Below, in pieces: positions 17,156-26,877 of a stretch of 64,000 nucleotides of DNA. How positions within the stretch are numbered: the first letter of the stretch is position 1; every line of letters starts with the position of its first letter. The notes below the pieces were generated by a model. That model was not told where the DNA came from. It searched no databases and saw only the letters and a program-made list of their open reading frames with translations. This stretch comes from Pseudomonas flexibilis. GTDB lineage: Bacteria; Pseudomonadota; Gammaproteobacteria; Pseudomonadales; Pseudomonadaceae. The position numbers and the translations under genes were made by a program. The DNA is taken from assembly GCF_000802425.1 (NCBI RefSeq), contig NZ_JRUD01000003.1, positions 62,001 to 126,000 of the forward strand, written 5' to 3'.

Positions 17156-17728
17156 CGACCGCTGCTCTTCGGCGAAACGCATCAATTGCGGATAGAACGC
17201 GCGAAAGTCCTCCCACAGCGGGTCGTAAAGGCGTGCCAGCTCATCTTCCGCAGCGTCCAGCAGCTGCGGGCGCGACAGGCGGCGGCGCATGGCATCGACC
17301 ACCCGAGGCAACGTGTCGAAATGGCGGTAGCTGCCCAGCCAGTCCTGGGCGGCCATGCGCGGGGCGATCAGCGCCAGGTGGCCGGGCAGCTCCGGGGTCA
17401 CCGCCAGCACCCGGTACACGCGCCCGGTGAACTGCGGCAGGGATTCGCCGGCGTAGTCATCCCAGGCCCGCGCCAGGCAATGATCGAAGAACAGGTCGAG
17501 CAGGATGCCCGAGGTGCGCCGCCGCTCGGCGGGGAAGCGCGCACGGGCGGCCAGCACCGCCGGATGGCTGTCGGTGAAGGCATCGATGCGCCGGTGCAGA
17601 CGGATCGCCGCCTCGATGTCGGCGGCAAAGCGCCCGGCCAGCGGTCCCTTGACGAAATCGCCGTACAGGCTGCCGAGCAACTGGGCCGGCGCGGGGCCGC
17701 CGAGGTGCAGGTGGGCGAGGTAGTTCAT
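17150..17728 (-). CDS. acpH: Acyl carrier protein phosphodiesterase AcpH
   Basis: 192 aa, the standard length. MNYLAHLHLGG with GSLYGDFVKGPL is the family N-terminus (metal-binding His and Asp), and LRLHRRIDAFTDSHP-type residues (IRLHRRIDAFTDSHP) are the central HD-like signature. The enzyme removes 4'-phosphopantetheine from holo-ACP in the cytoplasm. It is transcribed alone, converging with olsA. The final codons and stop fall within a short repeat element, so the C-terminus may be repeat-derived. Start ATG at 17728 opens the conserved motif directly. Confidence 0.9.
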   Translation of the reverse strand: MNYLAHLHLGGPAPAQLLGSLYGDFVKGPLAGRFAADIEAAIRLHRRIDAFTDSHPAVLAARARFPAERRRTSGILLDLFFDHCLARAWDDYAGESLPQFTGRVYRVLAVTPELPGHLALIAPRMAAQDWLGSYRHFDTLPRVVDAMRRRLSRPQLLDAAEDELARLYDPLWEDFRAFYPQLMRFAEEQRSA

Positions 17729-17797
17729 GGGGCGGCAGCTTACCGCGTGGATGCGCGGCGCGCATGCCGATGGTCAGGCGGCCGGGAGGTCCCGGTT

Positions 17798-17886
17798 CGT
17801 AGGGTGGACAACGGCGCAGCCTTGTCTACCGGGCTTTGCGCACGGTCGGGCAGTGGAAAATCGCTGCGCGAGTTTTCCACCCTACG
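17798..17886. repeat. 89-bp element with 15-bp terminal inverted repeats
   Basis: The left end CGTAGGGTGGACAAC (17798-17812) is the reverse complement, with one mismatch, of GTTTTCCACCCTACG (17872-17886). It has no coding capacity and looks like a small non-autonomous (MITE- or REP-like) element. It occupies the middle of the 271-bp gap 17729-17999, which holds no gene. Confidence 0.7.
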
Positions 17887-17999
17887 GGGCGGGACGCGGC
17901 GGAGACCGACGCTGCGCGAGCAATCCATGCGAAAGACCGGCTCCGCGCCGGGTCCAATTGGCGTTGACTACTCTCGACCGTCTTGCGTGAGCGTCCGCC

Positions 18000-18830
18000 A
18001 TGTCCCAACCGACCGATCTGCACATCCGCCCCCGTCGTCTGGCGTCCGGCCTGCCGGATCCGCTGCCGCGCCACTGGCACGGTGGCAATGCCTTCAAGAG
18101 TCATCTGTTCAACGCCATGTCGGTGCTGTTCCCCGATGGCGAGCGCTTCTTCATCGATTCGGTACGGCTGTTCCGTGAGCAAGTCACCGATGACGAACTG
18201 AAGGAACAGATTCGCGGCTTCATCGGCCAGGAAGGCCACCATAGCCGCGAACACCTGGAGTACAGCCAGCGCCTGCGCGAGCTGGGCTATGACATCGACG
18301 CCATCGAGCGCCGGCTGAAACGACGGCTGGCGTTCATTCAGCGCCACCTGCCGGATCGCCTGCAACTCGCCGCCACCTGCGCGGTGGAACACCTGACCGC
18401 CATCATGGCCAACGCCCTGCTGTCCAACCCGGACTGGATGGAAGGCGCCGACCCGCGCCTGGCGCGCCTGTGGCGCTGGCACGCGCTGGAGGAAACCGAG
18501 CACAAGGCGGTGGCATTCGATCTCTACCTGCAGGTCTGCGGCAGTCCCTGGCTGCGCCGCCGGGCGATGCTGCAGAGCACGATCTTCTTTACCTGGGACA
18601 CCACGCGCGGGCTGATCCATTTCCTGCGCCGCGACGGCCTGCTCTGGAACTGGGGTGTCTGGCGCGATGGCCTGGGCTGGCTGTGGGGACGGCGCGGCAT
18701 CTTCCGGCCGCTGGTGCGCGATTACCTGGACTTCTACCGGCGCGATTTCCATCCCTGGCAGCACGACAACCGGGCCTTGATGGTCCGCTATCAGGAAGAA
18801 TTTGCCGGCGAGGTGCTCGGGCGGGGCTAG
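18000..18830 (+). CDS. Predicted metal-dependent hydrolase (PF10118 type)
   Basis: 276 aa. Signatures are FPDGERFFIDSVRLF, FIGQEGHHSREH, CAVEHLTAIMAN and HALEETEHKAVAFD. The regularly spaced E-x2-H pairs (EGHHSREH, VEHLT, EETEHK) form a ferritin-like di-metal site. The family is uncharacterised biochemically, and homologues sit near lipid or fatty-acid genes. A GTG-rich leader gives only a weak ribosome site before ATG 18000. Single-gene unit upstream of the chemosensory operon. Function beyond a di-iron/di-metal helical bundle cannot be claimed. Confidence 0.82.
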   Translation: MSQPTDLHIRPRRLASGLPDPLPRHWHGGNAFKSHLFNAMSVLFPDGERFFIDSVRLFREQVTDDELKEQIRGFIGQEGHHSREHLEYSQRLRELGYDIDAIERRLKRRLAFIQRHLPDRLQLAATCAVEHLTAIMANALLSNPDWMEGADPRLARLWRWHALEETEHKAVAFDLYLQVCGSPWLRRRAMLQSTIFFTWDTTRGLIHFLRRDGLLWNWGVWRDGLGWLWGRRGIFRPLVRDYLDFYRRDFHPWQHDNRALMVRYQEEFAGEVLGRG

Positions 18831-19014
18831 TTGAACCCGTGGGGCGGTCAAACACCCGCCCCACGGTGTGCCAGCCGGCTCTGCTGACCTGACCATGTCC
18901 CGTCTGTCACAAAGAATTCACCCGACATAGGTGGTTCTACTCACGCGCCCGAGATGTGCGTGATGTCACAATGCCAGTTGATTGTGTGATCTGCGATGCA
19001 GGAATCGACTGCGC

Positions 19015-20148
19015 ATGCCTCCCCGGAATTCTTCTGTTGTTGCTCTCGCGGCCCTGGCCGTTCTCAACCTGTTGATCTGCACCTGGCTGGCGTCGGTCTG
19101 GTGGCAGGGCCTGTTGTGGGCGGCCGCCCTGGCGGGGCTACTGCTCTGGGTCGGCCGTTCCCCGGCGGGCGTGCGGGAGGAGTCGCAACCCGCAGCTGAT
19201 CTCCCGGACCCGGAGCAGACCGAGCGCCTGCAGCGCTTGCAGGCGCTGACTGGCAGCGTGGTGCCGATGTGGAACCGCCACCTGGGGCTGGCCCGTCAGC
19301 AGATGGGCGATGCCATCGGCAACCTGGGCAGCGGCTTCAGCGGTCTCAACCAGCGCCTGCTGGCCGGCGACCAGATGGCCGGTGGCGAGCTGGGCAATCG
19401 CGCCATTGCCGCCATCGACCAGGCCGAGCAGGGCCTGCAGAGCCTGGTCGAGGCCCTGCGCCAGACCCAGCAGTACCGCGCCAGCCTGGTCAGCGAAATC
19501 CTCGGCATCGCCGGCCACACCAACCAATTGCGACGCATGGCCGAACAGGTCGGCGAGATCGCCGACCAGACCAACCTGCTGGCCCTGAACGCCGCCATCG
19601 AAGCGGCCCGCGCCGGCGATGCCGGGCGCGGTTTCTCGGTGGTCGCCGACGAGGTGCGCAAGCTCTCCAACCAGTCCGGCGAGGCCGGCAAGCAGATTCG
19701 CGAGACGGTGAAGACCGTGACCGACGCCATCCACAAGGCCGAGACCCTGTCGCAATCCTTCGCCGAGCGCGAGCAGGCGCTGGTCAGCGACTCCAGCCAA
19801 CTGGCCGAGCAGATCGTCGCCCAGTTCGCCGACACCAGCCGCGCGCTGCAGGACTCGCTGCAGCAACTGCGCGACGAGCGCGGGCAGATCGAGCACGACC
19901 TGGCCCAGCTGATCGTCAACCTGCAGTTCCAGGACCGCGTCGACCAGATCATCAGCCACGTCACTGCCGACATGGAGCGCCTGCAGGCCTGCGCCCGCGA
20001 CCTGGCCGAGTGCGATCTGGCCGGCCTCGGCGTCGAGCAGTGGCTCAAGCGCCTGGCCGGCACCTACACCACGCTGGAGCAGCAGGCGCTGCACGACGGC
20101 CGGCGCAACAGTGCGGCCGCCGCTTCCTCCTCCGTCACCTTCTTCTGA
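19015..20148 (+). CDS. Short methyl-accepting chemotaxis-type signalling protein without a ligand domain
   Basis: 377 aa from ATG 19015 (AGGAA at 19000-19004; a TTG at 18982 is a less likely start). Two membrane helices separated by a few residues ([20 protein letters not shown] and [15 protein letters not shown]) leave no periplasmic sensor. The cytoplasmic hairpin has the conserved tip [20 protein letters not shown] followed by [12 protein letters not shown]. The long helix after it ([14 protein letters not shown]...) carries [16 protein letters not shown], found in receptor-like proteins of alternative che clusters. First gene of the operon to 28134; it probably senses membrane or cytoplasmic state, or acts as an array adaptor. 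Confidence 0.85.
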   Translation: MPPRNSSVVALAALAVLNLLICTWLASVWWQGLLWAAALAGLLLWVGRSPAGVREESQPAADLPDPEQTERLQRLQALTGSVVPMWNRHLGLARQQMGDAIGNLGSGFSGLNQRLLAGDQMAGGELGNRAIAAIDQAEQGLQSLVEALRQTQQYRASLVSEILGIAGHTNQLRRMAEQVGEIADQTNLLALNAAIEAARAGDAGRGFSVVADEVRKLSNQSGEAGKQIRETVKTVTDAIHKAETLSQSFAEREQALVSDSSQLAEQIVAQFADTSRALQDSLQQLRDERGQIEHDLAQLIVNLQFQDRVDQIISHVTADMERLQACARDLAECDLAGLGVEQWLKRLAGTYTTLEQQALHDGRRNSAAAASSSVTFF

Positions 20149-20164
20149 TTCAAAGGAGCATTCG

Positions 20165-20530
20165 ATGAGCAAGACAATCCTGGTCGTGGACGACTCCGCC
20201 AGCATGCGCCAGATGATCGGCCTGACCCTCAAGGGCGCCGGTTACAGCGTCATCGAGGCCACCGATGGCAAGGACGCGCTGGGCAAGCTGGACGGCCGCA
20301 AGATCAACCTGATCGTCTCCGACGTGAACATGCCCAACATGGACGGCATCGCCTTCGTTCAGGCCGCCAAGCAGGTGGCCGGCTACCGCTTCACCCCGGT
20401 GATCATGCTCACCACCGAAGGCAGCGAAGACAAGAAGCAGCAGGGCAAGGCCGCCGGCGTGCGCGCCTGGATGGTCAAGCCGTTCCAGCCGGCGATGCTG
20501 CTGGACGCCGTTTCCAAGCTGGTGATCTGA
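20165..20530 (+). CDS. cheY: CheY-type single-domain response regulator
   Basis: 121 aa. ILVVDDSASMR contains the acidic pair, LIVSDVNMPNMDG the phospho-acceptor Asp, MLTTEGSE the switch Thr, and MVKPFQP the Lys. AAGGAG at 20154-20159 precedes the ATG by 5 bp. It lies between the short MCP and the STAS gene, 16 bp after the former. It should take phosphate from CheA (20820). The cluster has no flagellar genes or cheZ, so the output could be motility or another process. Confidence 0.93.
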   Translation: MSKTILVVDDSASMRQMIGLTLKGAGYSVIEATDGKDALGKLDGRKINLIVSDVNMPNMDGIAFVQAAKQVAGYRFTPVIMLTTEGSEDKKQQGKAAGVRAWMVKPFQPAMLLDAVSKLVI

Positions 20531-20534
20531 ACCC

Positions 20535-20804
20535 ATGACGCCCAGCGATCCCAACGCCGTGCTGCAACTGGGTGGCGCCTTCACCATCGAACGCGCCGCC
20601 GAGCTCAAGGGCCTGCTGCTGCAGCAGATCATGGAGAATCGGCCCGAGCGCCTCGACCTGCGCGGCATCACCGAGCTGGACACGGCCGGGCTGCAGTTGC
20701 TGCTGTCCGTCAAGCGCTGCTGGCCGCGCCTGAGCCTGGTCGAGCCGAGCCCGGCGGTTTCCCAGGTGGTGGACCTGCTGCGTCTTGCGGATTTCATCGA
20801 CTGA
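20535..20804 (+). CDS. STAS-domain protein (anti-sigma-antagonist/MlaB-like fold)
   Basis: 89 aa, a single STAS domain. LQLGGAFTIERAAELKGLLL is the first strand/helix; the signature loop LDTAGLQLLLSVKR carries Thr at the position that is phosphorylated as Ser in SpoIIAA. It starts 4 bp after cheY and ends 15 bp before cheA, so it is translationally embedded in the che operon. STAS proteins occur in several alternative chemosensory clusters, where the partner is usually unknown. It is not followed by Mla transport genes, so a lipid-transport role is unlikely. Confidence 0.85.
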   Translation: MTPSDPNAVLQLGGAFTIERAAELKGLLLQQIMENRPERLDLRGITELDTAGLQLLLSVKRCWPRLSLVEPSPAVSQVVDLLRLADFID

Positions 20805-20819
20805 GCGGCGGAGAAACTC

Positions 20820-22799
20820 ATGGATATTCAAGCGGTACGCAACGTGCTGCTCGAGGAAGCCCGCGAGTTGCTGGCCACCTACGAGCACACCCTGCTCGAC
20901 ATCGAGGCCCAGGGCCTGGACGGCGAGCGAATCAACGCCATCTTCCGCGCGGCCCATACCCTCAAGGGTTCGTCGGGCATGTTCAACCTGCAACGGGTGG
21001 TCAGCTTCACCCATCTGCTGGAAAGCCTGCTGGTGCGCGTGCGCAGCGGCGAGCAGCCGATGGGCGGGGCGCTGATCAGCCTGCTGTTGCGCTGCGGCGA
21101 CTACCTGAGCCGGCTGTTCGACAAGGTCGCCGAAGGCCTGGACGATGAAGACCCCGACCCGGCCCAGCGCGCCGAACTGATCGCCGCCCTGGAGGACTAC
21201 CTGGGCAGCGTGCAGGCGCTCAAGCCCCTGGCGGGCGTGCCGGCGGGCAGCGAGGCGCAGGACTGGCTGATCGGCATTCATTGCCACCCCGAGCTGTTCC
21301 ATCACGGCCTGGACCCGCTGCCGTTCATCCAGTACCTGGTCGGCATGGGCGAGCTGCTGGAGTTGGCCCTGGACCGCGAGCTGATTCCCAGCCTCGAGGA
21401 CATCGATCCGGAGACCTGCTACTTCAAGGTCGACCTGCTGCTGCGCACGACCGCCAGCCGCGAGGCGCTGACGCAGGCCCTGGAGTTCATCCAGGAAGAC
21501 TGCGACATCAGCCTGGAGCCGCTGGAAGCCATCGTCGCCGAGGCGCCGGAAGCTCCAGAGGCCAGCGAGCCGGCGCCCGTCGAGTCCGCCGCCCCGGCAA
21601 GCGCCCCCGCGGCGCCGGCCGCCTCCGGGGAGCGCGCCGCGCGGCGCGACGAGCAGAGCATGATCAAGGTCGATGCCCGCAAGCTCGACCAGCTGATCGA
21701 CGCGGTGGGCGAGCTAGTGACCCGCTCGGCGCGCTGCCGCACCCTCAGCCTCACGTCCGCCCGCGAGACGGTGGAAACCTTTGTCGAGGAAGTGGACGGC
21801 TTCATCGAACAACTGCGCGATCGCGCGCTGAAGCTGCGCATGGCACCGATCAACGAGGTGTTCCAGCGCTTCCCGCGCGTGGTGCGCGACGTGGCGCGCG
21901 ACCTGGGCAAGGATGTCGAACTGCAGATCCGGGGCGCCGAGACCGAGCTGGACAAGACCCTGATCGACAAGCTCGCCGACCCCCTGATGCACATCGTGCG
22001 CAATGCCCTGGACCACGGCATCGAGCCGGTCGAGGCGCGCCAGGCCGCCGGCAAGCCGGCGCGCGGTCGCCTGCTGCTCAACGCCTACCACGAATCCGGT
22101 TCGGTGGTCATCGAGGTCAGCGATGACGGCCGCGGCCTGAACGCCGCGAAGATTCGCGCCCGCGCCATCGAGCGCGGGCTGATCGGCGCGGAGACGCTGC
22201 TCGACGAACAGGGTGTCTTCGCGATGATCTTCGAGGCCGGCTTTTCCACGGCCGAGCAGGTCACCGACCTGTCCGGACGCGGTGTGGGCATGGATGTGGT
22301 GCGCCGCAGCATCGAAGCCATGCGCGGCACCCTCGAAATTCAGTCGACCCTGGGCCAGGGCACCTGCTTCCGCATCCGCCTGCCGCTGACGCTGTCGATC
22401 ATCGACGGTTTCCAGGTGGTCGTTGGCGAGGCGCATTTCGTGATCCCGCTGGAACAGGTGGTCGAGTGCCTGGAGCTGCCGGCCAACGCCAGCGCGCGGC
22501 AGGTGATGAGCCTGCGCGGCACGCCGCTCAGCTACGTGCGCCTGGCCGAACTGTTCGAGCTGCCCCGCGACCCCGCGGCCCGCGAGTGCCTGGTGGTGGT
22601 CCAGCACGGCCAGCAACGCACCGGCATCGTCGTCGACCGCTTCGCCGGCGAACTGCAGGCGGTGATCAAGCCGCTCAACCCCATGCTGCGCAACGTGCCG
22701 GGCCTGGGTGGCTCGACCATCCTGGGCGACGGCCGCGTGGCGCTGATTCTCGACATCAATTCCTTGCTGGCCACGCCGCGTCGCGTGGAGCACGCCTAA
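20820..22799 (+). CDS. cheA: Chemotaxis sensor histidine kinase CheA
   Basis: 659 aa. The N-terminal HPt domain has [15 protein letters not shown] with the phospho-His at 46. An Ala/Pro linker (about 235-275) leads to the P3 dimerisation helix ([14 protein letters not shown]), the HATPase P4 domain ([27 protein letters not shown]) and the C-terminal CheW-like P5 ([16 protein letters not shown]). All catalytic boxes are present. One central region between HPt and linker (residues about 140-235) probably binds CheY-type partners. GGAG in the leader and 15-bp spacing to the STAS gene support ATG 20820. Confidence 0.96.
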   Translation: MDIQAVRNVLLEEARELLATYEHTLLDIEAQGLDGERINAIFRAAHTLKGSSGMFNLQRVVSFTHLLESLLVRVRSGEQPMGGALISLLLRCGDYLSRLFDKVAEGLDDEDPDPAQRAELIAALEDYLGSVQALKPLAGVPAGSEAQDWLIGIHCHPELFHHGLDPLPFIQYLVGMGELLELALDRELIPSLEDIDPETCYFKVDLLLRTTASREALTQALEFIQEDCDISLEPLEAIVAEAPEAPEASEPAPVESAAPASAPAAPAASGERAARRDEQSMIKVDARKLDQLIDAVGELVTRSARCRTLSLTSARETVETFVEEVDGFIEQLRDRALKLRMAPINEVFQRFPRVVRDVARDLGKDVELQIRGAETELDKTLIDKLADPLMHIVRNALDHGIEPVEARQAAGKPARGRLLLNAYHESGSVVIEVSDDGRGLNAAKIRARAIERGLIGAETLLDEQGVFAMIFEAGFSTAEQVTDLSGRGVGMDVVRRSIEAMRGTLEIQSTLGQGTCFRIRLPLTLSIIDGFQVVVGEAHFVIPLEQVVECLELPANASARQVMSLRGTPLSYVRLAELFELPRDPAARECLVVVQHGQQRTGIVVDRFAGELQAVIKPLNPMLRNVPGLGGSTILGDGRVALILDINSLLATPRRVEHA

Positions 22800-22828
22800 T
22801 CTGGTTAGCCTTACCTGGAGCACACCTC

Positions 22829-24433
22829 ATGCAGTGGTATCTCAACCTCAAACTCATGCAGAAGCTGGTGATCGCCTTCTGCGTCGGCGCCCTGCTGACC
22901 CTGGCCGTGGGTGTCCTGGCCGTGCTGCGTCTGCAGCAGATGGCTGACATCAATCAGGACATGTACGACAACCGCCTGGTGGGCATCGACGCGTTGGGCA
23001 AGGCCAGCGCGTCGATGCTGACCCACACCCGGGGGGTACTGATGCTGCCCATGCTGGACCGCCAGGACTTGCTGGCGATGTTCGATACCCTGCAACGGCT
23101 TGAGAAGGAGGTGGATGCGCATGCCCAAGTCCTCGCCAAGACGAAGATGTCCGCTGAAGGCAGCAAGCTTTATGACCGTATCCAGCAGCTCTACGGCGAA
23201 TATTTGGGGGCTTCCCACCAAGCGGTGACCCTTGCTCGCGAGCAGCAGGCCGAGCGTCTCCTGTCGCAGGTCATGGGGCCGGTGCGCAAGACATCTTTCG
23301 CCGTGAACGACGCAGTGAATGAGCTCGCCGCCCGCAACGCCATGGTGGCAGGCGAGGCCAATGAGGCCGCCAATGCGACTGCCCGCCAGACCCTGTTGCT
23401 GTTGGTGGTGGTTATCGCGATCGCAGCGCTGCTGGCGATAGGCATGGGGCTGCTGCTGGCTCGCCACGTGACGCGCCAGTTGGGCGGCGAGCCGGACTAC
23501 GCCACCGCGATCGCCCAGAAGGTGGCCGCCGGCGACCTGACCGTCGAGGTGCAGATCAGCAACGACAACAGCCTGCTGGCCTCCATGAAGTCCATGGTCG
23601 AGCGCCTCACCCAGGTGATCGGCGAGGTGCGTTCCTCGGCCGACGCGCTGGCCTCCGCCTCCGAGCAGGTGTCCGCCGCCTCCACCACGCTGAGCCAGAA
23701 CTCCACCGAGCAGGCCGCCAGCGTCGAGGAGACCAGCGCCGCCATCGAGCAGATTGCCGCCACTGTGGCGCAGAACGCCGAGAACGCCCAGGTCACCGAC
23801 AACATGGCCACCAAGTCGGCCAATGAGGCCCGCGAAGGCGGTCGCACCGTGAAGGAAACCGTCAATGCGATGAAGGACATCGCCGAGAAGGTGAAGATCA
23901 TCGACGCCATCGCTTACCAGACCAACCTGCTGGCGCTCAACGCTGCCATCGAGGCGGCCCGCGCCGGTGACCACGGCAAGGGCTTCGCGGTGGTCGCCGC
24001 CGAAGTGCGCAAGCTGGCCGAGCGCAGCCAGGTGGCCGCCCAGGAAATAGGTGAATTGGCCTCCTCCAGCGTGCAGCTGGCGGCCAACGCCGGCCAGGTG
24101 CTCGACCAGATGGTGCCGGCCATCGGCCAGACCGCTGACCTGGTCAAGGAAATCACCGCAGCTTCCCGTGAGCAGAGTGCCGGGCTGGAGCAGATCACCG
24201 CCGCTATCGGCCAACTCTCGCAAACCACCCAGACCAACGCCGCCGCGTCCGAGGAGCTGTCCGCCACCTCGGAAGAGATGAGCGCCCAGGCCACCCAGCT
24301 GCAGCAGATGATGACTTTCTTCCGCTTGCAGGCTGGCGAAACCGGCATGGCCAGGGAGCACGCCGCCGCGCGCCGCCAGGGCTTCAAGCGCAGTGGCGCG
24401 CCCGTCGACGAATCGGCCTTCACTGCGTTTTAA
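22829..24433 (+). CDS. Methyl-accepting chemotaxis protein with 4-helix-bundle-type sensor
   Basis: 534 aa. TM1 ([20 protein letters not shown], about 13-32), a ~155-residue periplasmic helical sensor (4HB_MCP type, [16 protein letters not shown]...), TM2 ([20 protein letters not shown], about 188-207), HAMP, then the signalling domain with tip [20 protein letters not shown]. Unlike many such proteins it ends SAFTAF, without an NWETF-type CheR tether. It sits between cheA and cheW, so it is the dedicated receptor of this pathway. The ligand is unknown; the 4HB sensors often bind small organic acids or amino acids. Confidence 0.94.
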   Translation: MQWYLNLKLMQKLVIAFCVGALLTLAVGVLAVLRLQQMADINQDMYDNRLVGIDALGKASASMLTHTRGVLMLPMLDRQDLLAMFDTLQRLEKEVDAHAQVLAKTKMSAEGSKLYDRIQQLYGEYLGASHQAVTLAREQQAERLLSQVMGPVRKTSFAVNDAVNELAARNAMVAGEANEAANATARQTLLLLVVVIAIAALLAIGMGLLLARHVTRQLGGEPDYATAIAQKVAAGDLTVEVQISNDNSLLASMKSMVERLTQVIGEVRSSADALASASEQVSAASTTLSQNSTEQAASVEETSAAIEQIAATVAQNAENAQVTDNMATKSANEAREGGRTVKETVNAMKDIAEKVKIIDAIAYQTNLLALNAAIEAARAGDHGKGFAVVAAEVRKLAERSQVAAQEIGELASSSVQLAANAGQVLDQMVPAIGQTADLVKEITAASREQSAGLEQITAAIGQLSQTTQTNAAASEELSATSEEMSAQATQLQQMMTFFRLQAGETGMAREHAAARRQGFKRSGAPVDESAFTAF

Positions 24434-24442
24434 GGAGTGCCC

Positions 24443-24964
24443 ATGAGCAGCGAGCGCAACGCCGGCACGGCCCTGCAGGCCGGGCAGTACCTGATGTTTA
24501 CCCTGGGCGAGGAAACCTTCGGCTGTCGCATCGCCTGCATTCGCGAGATCATCGAATGCCCGCCGATGACCGCCATTCCGCTGACCCCTGCGTTCCTGCG
24601 CGGGGTGATCAACCTGCGTGGCGCGGTGGTGCCGGTGATCGACCTGTCGGTGCGTTTCGAGCGTGGCCGTACCGCGCTGGCCGAGCGCACCTGCATCGTC
24701 ATCGTCGAGGTGGCCGGCGCCGAGGGTCCGCAACTGCTCGGCGTGATCGTCGACGGGGTGACCGAGGTGCTGGAAGTGGACTCTGCCGACCTGGAGATGC
24801 GGCCCAGCCTGGGCGGTGGCATTCGCGCCGATTTCGTCGCCGGCATGATCCGCCAGGGCGATCAGTTCGTGCTTGCCCTGGACATGGACAAGGTGCTGTC
24901 CGGCGACGAGCTGGCACGCCTGGTGGACATCCAGCAGCAGGCGCGCGAAAGCGCGTCGGGCTGA
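24443..24964 (+). CDS. cheW: CheW coupling protein
   Basis: 173 aa. YLMFTLGEETFGCRIACIRE and GVINLRGAVVPVIDL are the two CheW beta-barrel signatures; AGMIRQGDQFVLALD lies near the end. It links receptor to CheA. AAGGAG (24432-24437) is 5 bp before ATG 24443; a GTG at 24437 lies inside the ribosome site and is rejected. It starts 9 bp after the MCP stop. Confidence 0.94.
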   Translation: MSSERNAGTALQAGQYLMFTLGEETFGCRIACIREIIECPPMTAIPLTPAFLRGVINLRGAVVPVIDLSVRFERGRTALAERTCIVIVEVAGAEGPQLLGVIVDGVTEVLEVDSADLEMRPSLGGGIRADFVAGMIRQGDQFVLALDMDKVLSGDELARLVDIQQQARESASG

Positions 24965-24974
24965 CGGGGGCGGC

Positions 24975-25823
24975 ATGTCGGGCATCTACGGGCTGAGTGA
25001 CAGCGCCTATCGGCAGATCCGCGAGGCGTTCCGCCGCGCCAGCGGCATCGATATGCCGGAGAGCAAGCGCCAGCTGGTGGCCGGGCGGCTGTACTGCCGC
25101 CTCAAGGCCCTCGGCCTGCCCGATTACGACGCCTACGTCGCGCTGCTCCAGCAGCCGGAACAGGCGGTCGAACGGCAATGCATGGTCGACCTGCTGACCA
25201 CCAACGAGACCTACTTCTTCCGCGAGCCGGAGCATTTCCGCTACCTGGCCGCGCAGATCCTGCCGACCCTGCGCCAGCGCCCGGTGCGCGTCTGGTGCGC
25301 GGCGGCATCCACCGGCGAGGAACCCTACAGTCTGGCGATGCTGCTGCAGGACAAGCTGGGCGACGGTGGCTGGTCGCTGCTGGCCAGCGACCTGTCGACC
25401 CGGGTGCTGGAGCGTGCGAGTCAGGGCCTGTACCCGCTGCAGCGCCTGGAGCTGCTGCCGCAGGAATACCTCAAGCGGTTCTGCCTGCGCGGCACCGGTG
25501 ACTATGAAGGCCAGTTGCTTATTCGCCGCGAGTTGCGCGAGAAGGTGCGCTTCTGCCAGCACAATCTGTTAGATTCCGCCGCCGATTTAGGGCAATTTGA
25601 CATCATCTTCTTGCGCAACGTACTGATCTATTTCAACGGCGCCACTCGCCATCAGGTGATCCAGCAGGTGCTACGTCAGTTGCGCCCCGGCGGCTGGCTG
25701 ATCATCGGCCATTCCGAATCGCTGCAGGGCGTGCAGAGCCCCGTGCAACTGGTGCGTCCGTCCGTCTACCGGCTGCCGGCCTCGCTGGCCGCGGTGCGTG
25801 CCGACCTGCGCGGAGTCGCCTGA
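24975..25823 (+). CDS. cheR: Chemotaxis glutamate methyltransferase CheR
   Basis: 282 aa. The N-terminal helical domain has [10 protein letters not shown]. The SAM-binding catalytic domain has [31 protein letters not shown] (motif I) and [13 protein letters not shown]. It methylates receptor glutamates to adapt signalling. It begins 10 bp after cheW, and its TGA overlaps the cheB ATG (TGATG). Confidence 0.95.
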   Translation: MSGIYGLSDSAYRQIREAFRRASGIDMPESKRQLVAGRLYCRLKALGLPDYDAYVALLQQPEQAVERQCMVDLLTTNETYFFREPEHFRYLAAQILPTLRQRPVRVWCAAASTGEEPYSLAMLLQDKLGDGGWSLLASDLSTRVLERASQGLYPLQRLELLPQEYLKRFCLRGTGDYEGQLLIRRELREKVRFCQHNLLDSAADLGQFDIIFLRNVLIYFNGATRHQVIQQVLRQLRPGGWLIIGHSESLQGVQSPVQLVRPSVYRLPASLAAVRADLRGVA

Positions 25824-26857
25824 TGATCAAGGTGATGATCGTCGATGATTCGGCGGTGGTGCGCTCGCTGCTCAAGGAAATGCTCTCCGGGCAGCCGGAC
25901 ATCCAGGTGATCGCCACGGCGCCCGATCCGCTGTTCGCGCAGCAGAAGATGCGCAGCGAGCGGCCGCACGTGCTGATCCTCGACATCGAGATGCCGCGCA
26001 TGGATGGGCTGACCTTCCTGCGCCAGCTGATGGGCGAGGCGCCGATCGCCACCATCGTGTTCTCCTCGCTGGCCGAGCAGGGTTCGAGCACGGCCCTGGA
26101 TGCCCTGGATGCCGGGGCGGTGGGCATCATGACCAAGCCGGCCGGTGGCATGAGCGAGTTCATCGCCGCCCACCAGCGGGACTTCCTGCAGATGATCCGC
26201 GACGCCGCCCAGGTGCGCCTGGCGCCGCGCCGGCCGGTTTCCGGTCGCCCACAGGCGGTGGTCGCGCCAGCGCGACCGCTGCAGCGCACCACCGACAGCG
26301 TGGTGGCGATCGGCACCTCGACCGGCGGCACCCAGGCGCTGGAACGGGTGCTCACCCGCCTGCCGGTCACCTGCCCGGGGCTGGTGATCGTCCAGCACAT
26401 GCCGGCCAACTTCACCCGGCTGTTCGCCCAGCGCCTCAATGCCCTGTGCGAGATCGAGGTGCGCGAGGCGCGCAACAACGACCGGGTGCTCAGCGGGCAA
26501 GCGCTGATCGCCCCGGGTGGCCTGCACCTGCAGCTCAAGCGCAACGGCGCGCAATACGCGGTGGAGGTGCTGGACGGCCCCCAGGTGTCGCGCCACAAGC
26601 CCTCGGTGGACGTGCTGTTCCGCTCGGTGGCCCGCACGGCCGGACGCAACGCGCTGGGCGTGATCATGACTGGCATGGGCGACGACGGCGCCCGCGGTCT
26701 CAAGGAAATGCACGAGGCCGGGGCCACGACCCTGGCCCAGGACGAACAGAGCTGCGTGGTCTTCGGCATGCCCAAGGAGGCCATTCGTCACGGCGGGGTC
26801 AGCCGCGTCTGCGCCCTCGATGACATCCCCGAACTGATTGCCCGCTTTGGGCGTTGA
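25823..26857 (+). CDS. cheB: Chemotaxis response regulator / protein-glutamate methylesterase CheB
   Basis: 344 aa. Receiver domain: [26 protein letters not shown] (phospho-Asp), KPAGG. Esterase domain: [14 protein letters not shown] with the nucleophile Ser, [10 protein letters not shown] with His, and [11 protein letters not shown] with Asp, so the Ser-His-Asp triad is complete. It demethylates the receptors and, uniquely for this operon, no cheD is present to assist with deamidation. Overlaps cheR by 1 bp. Confidence 0.96.
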   Translation: MIKVMIVDDSAVVRSLLKEMLSGQPDIQVIATAPDPLFAQQKMRSERPHVLILDIEMPRMDGLTFLRQLMGEAPIATIVFSSLAEQGSSTALDALDAGAVGIMTKPAGGMSEFIAAHQRDFLQMIRDAAQVRLAPRRPVSGRPQAVVAPARPLQRTTDSVVAIGTSTGGTQALERVLTRLPVTCPGLVIVQHMPANFTRLFAQRLNALCEIEVREARNNDRVLSGQALIAPGGLHLQLKRNGAQYAVEVLDGPQVSRHKPSVDVLFRSVARTAGRNALGVIMTGMGDDGARGLKEMHEAGATTLAQDEQSCVVFGMPKEAIRHGGVSRVCALDDIPELIARFGR

Positions 26858-26877
26858 ATCTGCCTGGATACACCCTG

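Noticed and set aside
18904-18921. Single CTGTCAC upstream of the chemosensory operon
   Set aside because: Only one good half-site; the next in phase (AATTCAC) matches 4 of 7, and the following one is absent.
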